From contig NZ_BPQX01000011.1 in NCBI RefSeq assembly GCF_022179525.1, positions 62,001 to 126,000 of the forward strand: 64,000 bases of DNA, in the 5' to 3' direction. A program made the translations under genes and the position numbers. Each line of letters begins with the position of its first letter. Position 1 is the first letter of the stretch. Below the pieces are notes generated by a model, which was not told where the DNA came from, did no database searches, and saw nothing but the letters and a program-made list of their open reading frames with translations. The stretch comes from Methylobacterium persicinum. GTDB taxonomy: Bacteria > Pseudomonadota > Alphaproteobacteria > Rhizobiales > Beijerinckiaceae. Of the stretch, positions 35,696 through 43,764 are shown piece after piece.

Positions 35696-37063
35696 TCACC
35701 CCGCCGCGTTCCGGCCCCAGAGGTGCTCGGCCGCCGCGTCCGATTCGGGCTTGGAGCAGAACTCGCAGTGCGGATCGCGCGCCCGCCGCAGCCGGCGCCG
35801 CCCGATGGGGGCCTTCCAGGGATCGACGGCCCAATAGTTGGTCGCCGCCGCCCCCGCGTTCGAGCGCAGAAGTTCGACCACCAGCAAGGCGCCGGCCATG
35901 CTCGACACGAACGCGAACGGGGCGAGCACCTGCCTGCCTTCCGGTGTCAGCAGTGTCTGTGCGGCGCAGAGCTGCTTGAAGAGGCTGTCATAGGCCGTGC
36001 CCACGATCCCCGCGGGATCGATCTGGGGATGGGCCCGATGGATCCGCCCGGCGGCCTCGGCCGAGATGAAACCCTCCCTGACCGCGGCGAGGTCGACGCC
36101 CAGCCCATCCGCGATCGAGCGCTCCCGCGCGTGCTCGTCGGGAACGTGACGGTAGATGCAGGCCATGCAGGCATCCTGCGTGGGCTGCCGGTGCGAGTGC
36201 ACGACGACGCCGCGCACGTCGGTCGTGGACGCGTCGAGGACCCGGCCCGGAAGCTCCTTCTGGATCCCGCGCCGCGCGCGCCTGCTGTCGACCGTGACGA
36301 TGGCCGTGGCGGGCGGCCCCGCGGATTTGCAATAGGCCGAGAAGTCCTGGACGAGTGGTTCGAACGCGAGCTCGGGGAAGTCGGCCGCGGCGCGCTCGGC
36401 GAGCGCGACGGCCTTGTCGCGGCCGACATCCTCGTCGCCCAGGTAGAGGCAGCGGTTGGGATTGCCTGAGCCTACCGTTTTCGGGTCGACGATGCGGAGG
36501 CGGCCGACGGCGCGCAGGTGGCGCAGGGCGCGAACGAAGCCGTGGGCCACGGCGCCGGCGCCGACGAGCACGGCGTCCGAGAGATCGACGGTCGTCGCGA
36601 GCGCCGCGTCCGGCACGCCGAGCTGGTCGAAGTCCAGCCGGAGCGGGTAGGCGACGGCCGGAAGTGCCGGGTCGTCGAGCAGCATCCGCAGGGTCGCGGC
36701 GGCCGCCGGGCATGCGGCGACGGCGGCCAGCAGGGGATGGGGCGGCGGGCCGCCCGTCCGCCCGACGGGGCGGACATCGACGGTGGCGCCGCCGGCGTCG
36801 ATGGCGGCGTGCAGCCGGGGCAGGTCCGTCCGCGCGGCCGCCTCGCCGATGACGAGTTCGAGCTGCGCCTCCTCGGCCGGCGAGGTCACCACGCCGACGG
36901 TCCGCGCGAGCAGGGCCGCCACTTCCGCCGCCCAGGCGGCGTCCGCGCCGCCGGGAGGAGCGGTGACCAGAACCGCCCGGTTGAGGCGCTCGGACGCGTC
37001 GTCCTCGTCGCTTCCGAGGATGGCGGCCAGCATCCGGGCGTTCTCTTGGGCGGGCGTGATCAT
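35696..37063 (-). CDS. E1-like ubiquitin-activating enzyme (ThiF/MoeB fold)
   Basis: The 455-residue protein is the last gene of a bacterial ubiquitin-like conjugation operon. After a 170-residue N-terminal region comes an E1 Rossmann core: VLVGAGAVAHGFVRALRHL (nucleotide-binding Gly-rich loop), RIVDPKTVGSGNPNRCLYLG with the Asp and Arg/Asn of the adenylation site, and later zinc-binding Cys (DACMACIYRH; PHCEFCSKP). E1 enzymes adenylate the ubiquitin-like C-terminus and transfer it to Cys; the Cys-rich part could serve either role. The ATG at 37063 overlaps the JAB gene stop (ATGA). Confidence 0.87.
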   Translation of the reverse strand: MITPAQENARMLAAILGSDEDDASERLNRAVLVTAPPGGADAAWAAEVAALLARTVGVVTSPAEEAQLELVIGEAAARTDLPRLHAAIDAGGATVDVRPVGRTGGPPPHPLLAAVAACPAAAATLRMLLDDPALPAVAYPLRLDFDQLGVPDAALATTVDLSDAVLVGAGAVAHGFVRALRHLRAVGRLRIVDPKTVGSGNPNRCLYLGDEDVGRDKAVALAERAAADFPELAFEPLVQDFSAYCKSAGPPATAIVTVDSRRARRGIQKELPGRVLDASTTDVRGVVVHSHRQPTQDACMACIYRHVPDEHARERSIADGLGVDLAAVREGFISAEAAGRIHRAHPQIDPAGIVGTAYDSLFKQLCAAQTLLTPEGRQVLAPFAFVSSMAGALLVVELLRSNAGAAATNYWAVDPWKAPIGRRRLRRARDPHCEFCSKPESDAAAEHLWGRNAAG

Positions 37064-37530
37064 GGCGTCACCTCGATGCGGATGCGCTCGCCCGGCCGGC
37101 GCACATGCTCCCACAGTCCAGCGTCCGAGAGCTCGTAGACCATCGCCTCCTCCAGGAAGGTCCCGGGCGTCGCCGTCGCGGCGAAGCGCGGCAGCACCAG
37201 GGAGAGGGCCCCGCGATGCCGGACGATGGCCCAGGCGTCGTCCGCCTCGGAATGGAACGCCCTGCCCGGATGGGTATGGACCTGGGCGACGATCTTGAGA
37301 CGGTGGGCGCGAAGGTGCCCCATCAGCGCGCGCATGCTCGCGGGCGGCAGGTGGAAGTAGTCCTCGGCGGTGGCCTGCTCGGGTTCGTAGACCTCCTGCA
37401 CGGGCGTCGGCGCCGCCGAGGCCGAGCGCGCGAGCCAGAGCACGGCGCGCTCCTCGCCGCGCCGCCCCCCGACGCGGAGGCGGTCGAGGGTTTCCGCGAG
37501 GATGGCGGCGGTGCAAGCGACGGCTGTCAT
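37060..37530 (-). CDS. JAB/JAMM-family ubiquitin-like protease
   Basis: The 156-residue protein has the JAMM zinc-metalloprotease signature HTHPG followed by HSEADD (H-x-H-P-x(n)-S-x2-D) at about 100-115, plus an upstream Glu in the first strands (RRGEERAVLWLARS). In ubiquitin-like operons it trims the precursor to expose its Gly-Gly end and removes conjugates. The precursor here ends beyond GG, so trimming is needed. ATG 37530 overlaps the E2-like gene stop (ATGA), and the stop overlaps the E1 start. Confidence 0.88.
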   Translation of the reverse strand: MTAVACTAAILAETLDRLRVGGRRGEERAVLWLARSASAAPTPVQEVYEPEQATAEDYFHLPPASMRALMGHLRAHRLKIVAQVHTHPGRAFHSEADDAWAIVRHRGALSLVLPRFAATATPGTFLEEAMVYELSDAGLWEHVRRPGERIRIEVTP

Positions 37531-37964
37531 CCGACCGCCCTCTTCCAGCAGCGCCAGATCTGGTCGAGGATGCCGAGCAGATCCAGGCCGGACTGGCCGC
37601 GGTAACCGTCCCACCGCTCGCCGACATGGCTGAAGTGGGTGTGGTACTCGCGCGTTCCGCGCATGCAGACGAACATGCGGCCGGTCACGGGATGGGGACT
37701 GGGGTGGAAGATGCCGCCGGCCCCGGGGGGAGCCTGCGAGAGGTGTTGCCCGGCGGCGTCGAGCAGTTCGACCGACGGGGGGAGGTCGTCCCAATCGACG
37801 CAGGTGAAACGGAGCCTCAGGGGCGCGGCGGTCGGATGCCCGAGGATCACGTCGAGCACGGGATACTCCGCCTGAAGGACCGTCCAGTTGCGGTGGGCCG
37901 CGGTTCGGGAATCGAGGCGGCGCACGTCGCGCTCGAACGCGGCCCGGGAGAGCAGCTCAAGCAC
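37527..37964 (-). CDS. E2-like conjugating protein
   Basis: The 145-residue protein starts with GTG 37964, overlapping the ubiquitin-like gene by 8 bases. It shows the bacterial E2-like pattern: an early helix, strands (DVILGHPTAAPLRLRFTCVD), then GGIFHPSPHPVTGRMFVCMR and GTREYHTHFSH. The segment HPVTGRMFVCM corresponds to the active-site region, with Cys as candidate thioester residue. The long Trp-containing C-terminal helix (DLLGILDQIWRCWKRAVG) is usual. Its position between the ubiquitin-like and protease genes supports the call. Confidence 0.8.
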   Translation of the reverse strand: MLELLSRAAFERDVRRLDSRTAAHRNWTVLQAEYPVLDVILGHPTAAPLRLRFTCVDWDDLPPSVELLDAAGQHLSQAPPGAGGIFHPSPHPVTGRMFVCMRGTREYHTHFSHVGERWDGYRGQSGLDLLGILDQIWRCWKRAVG

Positions 37965-38673
37965 GGGCGCCCCCACCGCCCTCGCGGGGCCCCCACTCGA
38001 TCTCGACCTCGCCGGAGAGCCCGTTCCCGGCAAAGGAGGCGGACGGATCGATGTCGCGGTTGCCGACGGTCGTGATCCACGTCGCGGTGTCGCCGAGCTC
38101 CAGCTTGCGCGCGGCGCGGACCAGCACGTCCGCGACCGGCGTCGTCGCGGGAACCCGCACCGCCCCCTCGGCCGGGAAAACGCCGCTCGTGGTGAACACG
38201 GTCACCAGCACGAAGTCCGGCCGTTGCGCGCGCCGCGAGACGATGTGCTCGACGCCGCGAGTCTCGAACGACACCGCGCCGCCGGGCCGCAGGATCTTGT
38301 CGGGCTCGTCCTCGCGCTCCAGCACGAGGTCGTGGCCTGCCGGGACGTGCAGGATGGCGAGGAGCTCGTCGACCTCGATCCGGCCGTCACCCCAGACCTG
38401 GCCGACCTCGTCCACCGTGAAGGAGAAGCTGCGGTCGCTGCGGAAGCCGCGAAACGCGCCGCCTTCCTCGGCGACGAGGTCGACCTTGTCGTCCGTGCCC
38501 ACGAGGTGGGTGCGGCCGCCCCGGACCAGGATGAGCTGGTGCTCGCTCGCGGGCAAGAGGCCGGCCCTGGTGAGGACCTCACGCCCGGTGACCTCGCCGT
38601 CGTCGAAGCGAACCGGGGTGCCGTTCACCGGGAACACGAAGCTGCGGGCCCGCGCGTTATCCATAACCTTCAT
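37957..38673 (-). CDS. Multi-ubiquitin protein (three tandem ubiquitin-like domains)
   Basis: The 238-residue protein starts at ATG 38673, six bases after GGAG. Three ubiquitin-like beta-grasp repeats are visible: about residues 8-82 (RSFVFPVNGTPVRFDDGEVT), 83-155 (RSFSFTVDEVGQVWGDGRIE) and 158-238 (PDFVLVTVFTTSGVFPAEGA). The C-terminus is REGGGGARA, so a Gly-Gly pair is followed by three residues that the JAB protease would have to remove. Tandem domains are the hallmark of Multi_ubiq proteins. The gene heads a four-gene operon in the order multi-ubiquitin, E2, JAB, E1. Confidence 0.88.
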   Translation of the reverse strand: MKVMDNARARSFVFPVNGTPVRFDDGEVTGREVLTRAGLLPASEHQLILVRGGRTHLVGTDDKVDLVAEEGGAFRGFRSDRSFSFTVDEVGQVWGDGRIEVDELLAILHVPAGHDLVLEREDEPDKILRPGGAVSFETRGVEHIVSRRAQRPDFVLVTVFTTSGVFPAEGAVRVPATTPVADVLVRAARKLELGDTATWITTVGNRDIDPSASFAGNGLSGEVEIEWGPREGGGGARA

Positions 38674-38718
38674 CCTCGTCTCCACCTGCTGGCGCGCGCC
38701 GACGTTCCCGTACACACT

Positions 38719-38801
38719 CTTGACGGACGACGGCCTTGGACTAAAAGACGCTTTCAGTCTCGGCTGGGACTGTATGTATCTGGACTAGGTCGGCCGTCAA
38801 G
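38719..38801. promoter_or_regulatory. Two face-to-face promoters with inverted-repeat -35 boxes
   Basis: CTTGACGGACGAC at 38719-38731 and CTTGACGGCCGAC on the minus strand at 38801-38789 form an inverted repeat with 12 of 13 positions equal. Plus strand: TTGACG at 38720-38725, 16 bases, TAAAAG at 38742-38747, pointing to the Xre gene. Minus strand: TTGACG at 38800-38795, 16 bases, TACATA at 38778-38773, pointing to the multi-ubiquitin gene. Each transcript would cross the other promoter. The repeats are good candidates for Xre binding. Confidence 0.6.
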
Positions 38802-38827
38802 TCCGATTCTGGACCAGGGAGGGGTTG

Positions 38828-39217
38828 ATGACGAATTCTGCCCACGGCGCCCGGAACGAGGCTGGGTCGTCGCGGCTCCCTGTGGAGCTCGAAGCGTTCT
38901 TCGCGATGGCCGACAGGTGGCACCTGAGCGCCGACGAGCAGATCGCGCTTCTCGGTTCGCCGGCGCGGTCGACGTTTTTCAAGTGGAAGAAGGAAGGGGG
39001 CAGCATCCCGCCGGACACGACGGAGCGGGTGTCTCACCTTCTCTCGATCTGGAAGGCGCTGCGCATCCTGTTTACCGTAGACGAGCGTGGGGACGAGTGG
39101 ATCAGGGCGCCGAACGAGTATTTCGATGGGGCGAGCGCGCTCGACGTCATGCTCTCGGGGAAATTCGCGGACTTGTACAAGGTCCGCATCTACCTGGATG
39201 CTCAGCGTGGCGGCTGA
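38828..39217 (+). CDS. Xre/MbcA-ParS-family antitoxin
   Basis: The 129-residue protein has an N-terminal helix-turn-helix (WHLSADEQIALLGSPARSTF) and a C-terminal toxin-binding domain of the MbcA/ParS/Xre type (RVSHLLSIWKALRILFTVDE; PNEYFDGASALDVMLSGKFA). These antitoxins bind a RES-domain toxin encoded next and repress their own promoter. ATG 38828 is used; TTG 38825 is possible. It overlaps the toxin gene by 20 bases. Confidence 0.9.
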   Translation: MTNSAHGARNEAGSSRLPVELEAFFAMADRWHLSADEQIALLGSPARSTFFKWKKEGGSIPPDTTERVSHLLSIWKALRILFTVDERGDEWIRAPNEYFDGASALDVMLSGKFADLYKVRIYLDAQRGG

Positions 39218-39920
39218 AGATTTTTCCCTGACGACGTGGAAGGGTGACGCGTTCCGCTTGATCCCGTCCCGGTTTCCGCCCGTGTCCGTCTATGACGGGC
39301 TCGTGGCCGACGGCAGGGTCGAGGCCCTCGTCGCGGTCGAGGACATCACGAACCCGCGCCTCCGCTCGATTGACCGCCTCGCGCGGCTCCGACCCGGGGT
39401 CCCGGCCGATGCCCCGAGGCTGCAGAACTGGAACCACGCGCCCTTCGCCTACGGCAACCCGGAGGGCAGCCGCTTCTTCGATCACCTGAGGCCGTGCCTG
39501 GAACTGGCTGCGGACCGCCAGACCGCGCTCGCCGTGTCGGTGGCGCGTCGCGAGAGGTTTCTCGCCCGGACCCGTGAGGCGCCCATCGGCCTCGACATGC
39601 GCATGCTGCGGACGCCGGCCGAGGGACGCTTCGTGGACCTTCGCCACGTCCCGGCCGATCTCGACGCGAAGGCGTGCCGCGAGATCGGCGCCCGCGTATC
39701 CTCCGAGGCCGACGGGGTTCTCTACCACCCTCCCGAGCGCTCAAGCGCGACGTGCCTGGCCGTGCTCAGGGCAAGCGTGCTCGGCCGCTCGATCCAGACG
39801 GTGCACTACCGGTACGTCTGGACCGGCCGCCGCATCGCCCTCCTCTACGCGTTCGACGACGAGGGGCGCGAGGTCAGGCCAGAGACCCTGGGCGGCGAGG
39901 AGGACGTGCTCGCCGCCTGA
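39198..39920 (+). CDS. RES-domain toxin
   Basis: The 240-residue protein follows the Xre antitoxin with a 20-base overlap (ATG 39198; GTG 39207 possible). The RES triad is visible as Arg in DAFRLIPSRFPP, Glu in VAVEDITNPRLRS and Ser in YHPPERSSATCLAVL, in the right order. RES toxins degrade or ADP-ribosylate using NAD+, stopping growth. Adjacent to phage-defence genes it may stabilise the island or act as an effector. Length is at the upper end for the family. Confidence 0.88.
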   Translation: MLSVAAEDFSLTTWKGDAFRLIPSRFPPVSVYDGLVADGRVEALVAVEDITNPRLRSIDRLARLRPGVPADAPRLQNWNHAPFAYGNPEGSRFFDHLRPCLELAADRQTALAVSVARRERFLARTREAPIGLDMRMLRTPAEGRFVDLRHVPADLDAKACREIGARVSSEADGVLYHPPERSSATCLAVLRASVLGRSIQTVHYRYVWTGRRIALLYAFDDEGREVRPETLGGEEDVLAA

Positions 39921-39933
39921 GCTCCGCCGCGCC

Positions 39934-40278
39934 TCAGCGCAGCTCGCCTGCCGCCCAACCGTCCAGGCGGACGAACTCGTGGAACGTGCAGCCGCGAGCC
40001 TGGCAGACGACGCTCGGCAGGACCCGGCCCTCCGCCGTGACCGTGTGGTCCTTCAGCACGAGCGCGTGACCCTGCGAGCAGGTCATCTCGGCCTTGAAGC
40101 GCCTCACCGTCGACGGGTGGCAGGCCTTCCAGTGCAGCGGCGGCGGCCTGTCCCCACCGCCGTAGCGGCGGATCGTGACCTGTCGGTGCCGCGGTTCAAC
40201 GGGACGTTCGGTTCGAGGCGCGTCGCCCGAACGGCCAAGCCAGAGACGGCGCAGGAGGGATCGGAGCCAGTCAAACAT
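39934..40278 (-). CDS. Small protein with a Cys4-type zinc-ribbon-like segment
   Basis: The 114-residue protein has a basic, helical N-terminus (MFDWLRSLLRRLWLGRSG) and a C-terminal part with possible zinc ligands: MTCSQGHALVLKD, then VVCQARGCTFHEF. The early Trp/Leu/Arg helix could attach to a membrane surface. The stop is 13 bases from the RES toxin stop (convergent). No family is recognised; coding character is good. Confidence 0.6.
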   Translation of the reverse strand: MFDWLRSLLRRLWLGRSGDAPRTERPVEPRHRQVTIRRYGGGDRPPPLHWKACHPSTVRRFKAEMTCSQGHALVLKDHTVTAEGRVLPSVVCQARGCTFHEFVRLDGWAAGELR

Positions 40279-40762
40279 GCGGTGTCACCAACATCCACAA
40301 GGGCCGTGATTTCGCGAGCGTATGCCGTGCCCTGAGACCGGCCGAACGGTCGGGCACGCCGTCATTACACCATGCCGGCGCCCCCGACATCGTGAGGAGC
40401 CTGAACGCGGCGCAAGCTGGGGGCCATCGGTCCATCGCCGACAAGCAGGAGAGCCGGCGCTGGGGGGCCGAGCCCGTTCCCCGGCTGTAGGAGCACAATG
40501 GGACGGACTTCGGCGCAGGACGCTTCCCGCGACGAGACCTCAAGCACGGGAGGGCTTCGGCGAGTATTGGGCCGGTCCCGCGATCTTGCAGCACGCTGCT
40601 GCGAAATTGCCTTGGGCCGCCATCCTCTTGCGTCTCTCGGGTTCCCGGGCGGCGGCCGCCGCGTCGCAGGACCCGGGCGCCCGGTGCGCCCGCCGCGGGC
40701 TCTCGGATGGGGCAGCCCCGCACGGTCCGCTCACGTATCCCGCCGCCGAGGCGCAACCTCCG
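40279..40762. other. Gap between cargo-like genes and the transposition operon
   Basis: No gene supported. I looked here for TGT/ACA-type element ends or repeated transposase-binding sites and found none. Confidence 0.45.
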
Positions 40763-42622
40763 TTAGAGCGGGCGCGCATGCGTCCTGGGAATGCGGCGCC
40801 GGAGGTCCCGCGGTACATCCTCCCGGGACCACACCGTCGTGACCTTACGGCCGGCGGTCGCGAAAACCGGCTTGATGCCGGCCCGGTCGAGGGCTTCCCG
40901 CACCCACCGAATGCCGGATCCGATGTCCCTGGCGAGGGCCCCCGTGGTTGCGTACTCGCTCTCGAAGGCCGCCAACGCATCCTCCGGGACGAGGATCTCC
41001 CCGCATGCGGTCGCGGTCCCGGTCAGCAGGCCTTGCCGGACGATCAGGCCGACGACGTCGGACGGCACCGTGATGCGCCGGCCGACCTCTGCGAGGGTGA
41101 GGCCGCCGCCCCCGCGGGACCGGCGCGCGGCCCTGATGTCCTCCGGGTCGAGGAGGAACCCCGCGAGGCCGGGCGCGTCCCGCAGGACCGCCCTGACCCG
41201 GAGCTGTCCGGCCAAGATCATGGCGCAGGTGCCGCGCACGCCGTCGACCTTGCCGTGCTGGCTGGCGCGCGCGAGCGGCAGGAGGCCGGCGGGAGCGGCC
41301 TCGACGGTCGGCGCTGGGCCGCGGAGTCGGGCCAGCACGGCGTCGATGGCACCCCGGTCGAATACCTCGGCCTTGATGCCGGCGCGACGATGGATCTCGG
41401 CTGGCGGGACGATGCGGGCGGCCACCAGCATCCTGGCCTGTCGCTTGGCCAGCCCGAGCGCGGCGGGCAGGTCGTCCGCGCGGACCGCACGGTCGAGGAG
41501 CGCGCGGATCTCGGCGGCGGTCTCGCGGGTGATGCCGATGGGCGTGCCCCGCTTGGTCCGTTCCGGCCACGCACCCAGGGCCTTGACGTAGCCGGCGACG
41601 AACTCCGGCCGGCGCCCGCACTGGGCCGCGATCTCGGCGAGGCTGACCAGGGGGACATCGGCATGCCGGATCACCACCGAGGTCTTGTGGACCGGACCCC
41701 GTGCCGCGTGATGCGCGAAGAGGATCGCCCGCACCGCGTCACCGCTCCCTCCCGCCGGCAGTCGCTTCGCCCACAGGTACAGGTAGCCATAGACCTGTTC
41801 GGCGCCCCAGGCCCCGAGGCCGACATGGTCGGCTCCGGCCATCCCGTCGAGCAGGGCCTCGAAGGCGCGCGGCCAGTCCCGCGCGATGGCGAGGCCGGCC
41901 GAAAGCACCTCGGGATGGCGTTCCGCCGGAAACTTCGACAAGGCCCCGTCGGCGCCCCCGTGCCGGGCGACGCCCAGCCGCTCCATGGCGTCGCAAGCCT
42001 CTGCGAGCGTCAGCCCGTCGAGAATGGGGACCTCCGTCCTCGGCATGCCGCCGAGGCGGCCGACCACGTAGGCGTCCGCCAGGGTCGTGCCGGGCGCGAC
42101 CTCGACGCCCTCGCAGGCCAGCAGGGGGTGGCCGTTCCTGCACCGGGTCAGCGAGCCGGCTTCCCAGGTGACGTCCACGCCGCAGGTCGGGCAAGCCGCG
42201 GCCAGCAGGACGTGATGCACCGGGCAGGTGCGGACGGCAGCCACGTCCCACCAGAAGCGCCGGTGAACGTTCCAATGGGCGTGACGTCCGGACCGCGGCC
42301 GGCGGAGGTCGTCGTCCCAGCAGCGCGGGCACCAGCGACGCGCGTTCGTCGTCCAGTCGTCCCGGTGGATCTCCTCGCCGGCGATCACGACCCTCCGCTT
42401 GGTGACCTCCGCCGGGGTCCATCGCAGGAAGGGCTCACCGTCACGGCCGAGCCGGTCCGCGAGGGGCTTGGCGGCGCGCCCCTGCAGGATGTCGCTCAAG
42501 GCATGGCCGGCGCTCCTCAGGCGTTCCCGGCTCCACGGCTCGCCATTGACGTCGAAGGCGCGCAGCAGGTGCGCCGCTGCGGATTCGCCCTCGACGACGG
42601 GCGGGATGATGGTCAGTCGCAC
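40763..42622 (-). CDS. tniQ: TniQ-family targeting protein
   Basis: The 619-residue protein has the TniQ N-terminal domain (HLLRAFDVNGEPWS; RWTPAEVTKRRVVIAGEE) with zinc-finger pairs WCPRCWDDD and TCPVHHVLLAAACPTCG. The C-terminal half carries helix-turn-helix-like segments (LTLAEVGRRITVPSDVVGLI) as in TnsD-type proteins. TniQ/TnsD proteins recognise the target site, or a CRISPR complex, and recruit TnsC. No CRISPR gene or array is seen in the window, so DNA-sequence targeting is likely. It lies 10 bases downstream of the TnsC-like gene. Confidence 0.9.
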   Translation of the reverse strand: MRLTIIPPVVEGESAAAHLLRAFDVNGEPWSRERLRSAGHALSDILQGRAAKPLADRLGRDGEPFLRWTPAEVTKRRVVIAGEEIHRDDWTTNARRWCPRCWDDDLRRPRSGRHAHWNVHRRFWWDVAAVRTCPVHHVLLAAACPTCGVDVTWEAGSLTRCRNGHPLLACEGVEVAPGTTLADAYVVGRLGGMPRTEVPILDGLTLAEACDAMERLGVARHGGADGALSKFPAERHPEVLSAGLAIARDWPRAFEALLDGMAGADHVGLGAWGAEQVYGYLYLWAKRLPAGGSGDAVRAILFAHHAARGPVHKTSVVIRHADVPLVSLAEIAAQCGRRPEFVAGYVKALGAWPERTKRGTPIGITRETAAEIRALLDRAVRADDLPAALGLAKRQARMLVAARIVPPAEIHRRAGIKAEVFDRGAIDAVLARLRGPAPTVEAAPAGLLPLARASQHGKVDGVRGTCAMILAGQLRVRAVLRDAPGLAGFLLDPEDIRAARRSRGGGGLTLAEVGRRITVPSDVVGLIVRQGLLTGTATACGEILVPEDALAAFESEYATTGALARDIGSGIRWVREALDRAGIKPVFATAGRKVTTVWSREDVPRDLRRRIPRTHARPL

Positions 42623-42632
42623 CGACGTCCTC

Positions 42633-43754
42633 CTACGCGTCGTCCGGGTCGATGTCCGCTTGCGCGGTTCCCATCAGTCGGGTGAGCTTGTCGAACTCGA
42701 TCTCCTTCAGCTTCGGGCAGGTCGAGATGTCGGGCACCCTGAACGGGTTCCGGTGAGGGCCGAGCTCGAAGATCTCGTCGAAGACGAATGCTAGGTGGTC
42801 GAGTTGGCTGATGCTCGGCGCGCCGCTTCGGATGGCGCGGAAGGCCGCCTTCTTGACGAGGTGCATCATCCGGCCGGTGTATCCCGCCGATGCCTTGAGC
42901 ATGCGCTGGACCATGTCGTGCTCGGACAGGCCGGAGGGGGCCGGGAAGCCGAGCCGCGGCTCGATCAGCTCCAGGAACTTCGTCGCCTTCTTCACACAGG
43001 CCGCCGAGTGGCCGAGTGGCCTGATGGGCATGAAGATGCAGCGTCGGAGCAACTGGAAGTCCTCCTTGAGCACCCGCCTCAGCCACGGCATGCCGGAGAG
43101 CACGAGCGAGATGGGGCGCATCTCCGCCCCCGGCGGCCGCAGGGGGTCGTTCGGGTCCGGGAGGACGAGGTTCTTCAGCGTCTCGACCAAGGCCCGCCGC
43201 TCGTCGCCGGTGCGCCCGCGGAGGGCGTGGTGGAATTCATCGACCATGACGACCGACACGAGTTGGGCGTGCATCTGGTGGCGGACCCTGCGCCAGATGT
43301 CGTGCTCCTTCAGGGTGGCGCTGAGTTCCAGATCGGTCAGGGCGACGTACAGCGCGAGCCCCAGCGTCTTCAGGGTGCAGGGGCTGGGCGCCTTGATGAA
43401 CACCAGCGGGCGCACGGGGCCGACCTCGTCACGGAACGGCACCAGGGACGGGCGCATCTGCAGCCGGGCGAGCAGATGCGACTTCCCGGCCCCGGAAGGA
43501 GCCGGAACGACAAGGCACTGGCCCTCGACGTCGTCGGCGAGGTCGGCCAGCATCTGGTCGAAGCGCGCGACCGCCTTGACGACGACGTCCGTGTTCACGT
43601 GGATCGTGTTCACGCGTCTCTTCCAGGCGCGCCGCTCCAGATCCTGGGGGCTCAGACGGGTGGCGAACCGCTCCCGGCGCGCGGGAACGGCCTCCTGCGG
43701 GGCGAGGACCGTGACGTCGGGGCGGAAGATGTCCGCTTCGTGGGCTTGCAGCAT
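42633..43754 (-). CDS. tniB: TnsC/TniB-family AAA+ ATPase
   Basis: The 373-residue regulator ATPase starts at ATG 43754, behind GAGGACC. Walker A is PAPSGAGKS (about 84-92), Walker B VVMVDEFHH (Asp172, Glu173), and sensor-like Arg residues follow. TnsC/TniB forms filaments on target DNA, linking TniQ to the transposase. The stop/start spacing with the transposase gene (11 bases) fits an operon. An in-frame ATG at 43799 would overlap the transposase gene and is less likely. Confidence 0.92.
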   Translation of the reverse strand: MLQAHEADIFRPDVTVLAPQEAVPARRERFATRLSPQDLERRAWKRRVNTIHVNTDVVVKAVARFDQMLADLADDVEGQCLVVPAPSGAGKSHLLARLQMRPSLVPFRDEVGPVRPLVFIKAPSPCTLKTLGLALYVALTDLELSATLKEHDIWRRVRHQMHAQLVSVVMVDEFHHALRGRTGDERRALVETLKNLVLPDPNDPLRPPGAEMRPISLVLSGMPWLRRVLKEDFQLLRRCIFMPIRPLGHSAACVKKATKFLELIEPRLGFPAPSGLSEHDMVQRMLKASAGYTGRMMHLVKKAAFRAIRSGAPSISQLDHLAFVFDEIFELGPHRNPFRVPDISTCPKLKEIEFDKLTRLMGTAQADIDPDDA

Positions 43755-43764
43755 GCGATGGTCC

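Noticed and set aside
35225-36469. Plus-strand open frame opposite the E1-like gene
   Set aside because: Arg/Pro/Gly-rich throughout; the minus strand encodes clear E1 motifs.
40322-42685. A 787-codon plus-strand frame opposite tniQ
   Set aside because: Low-complexity translation without domains; the minus-strand TniQ has zinc fingers in the right places.
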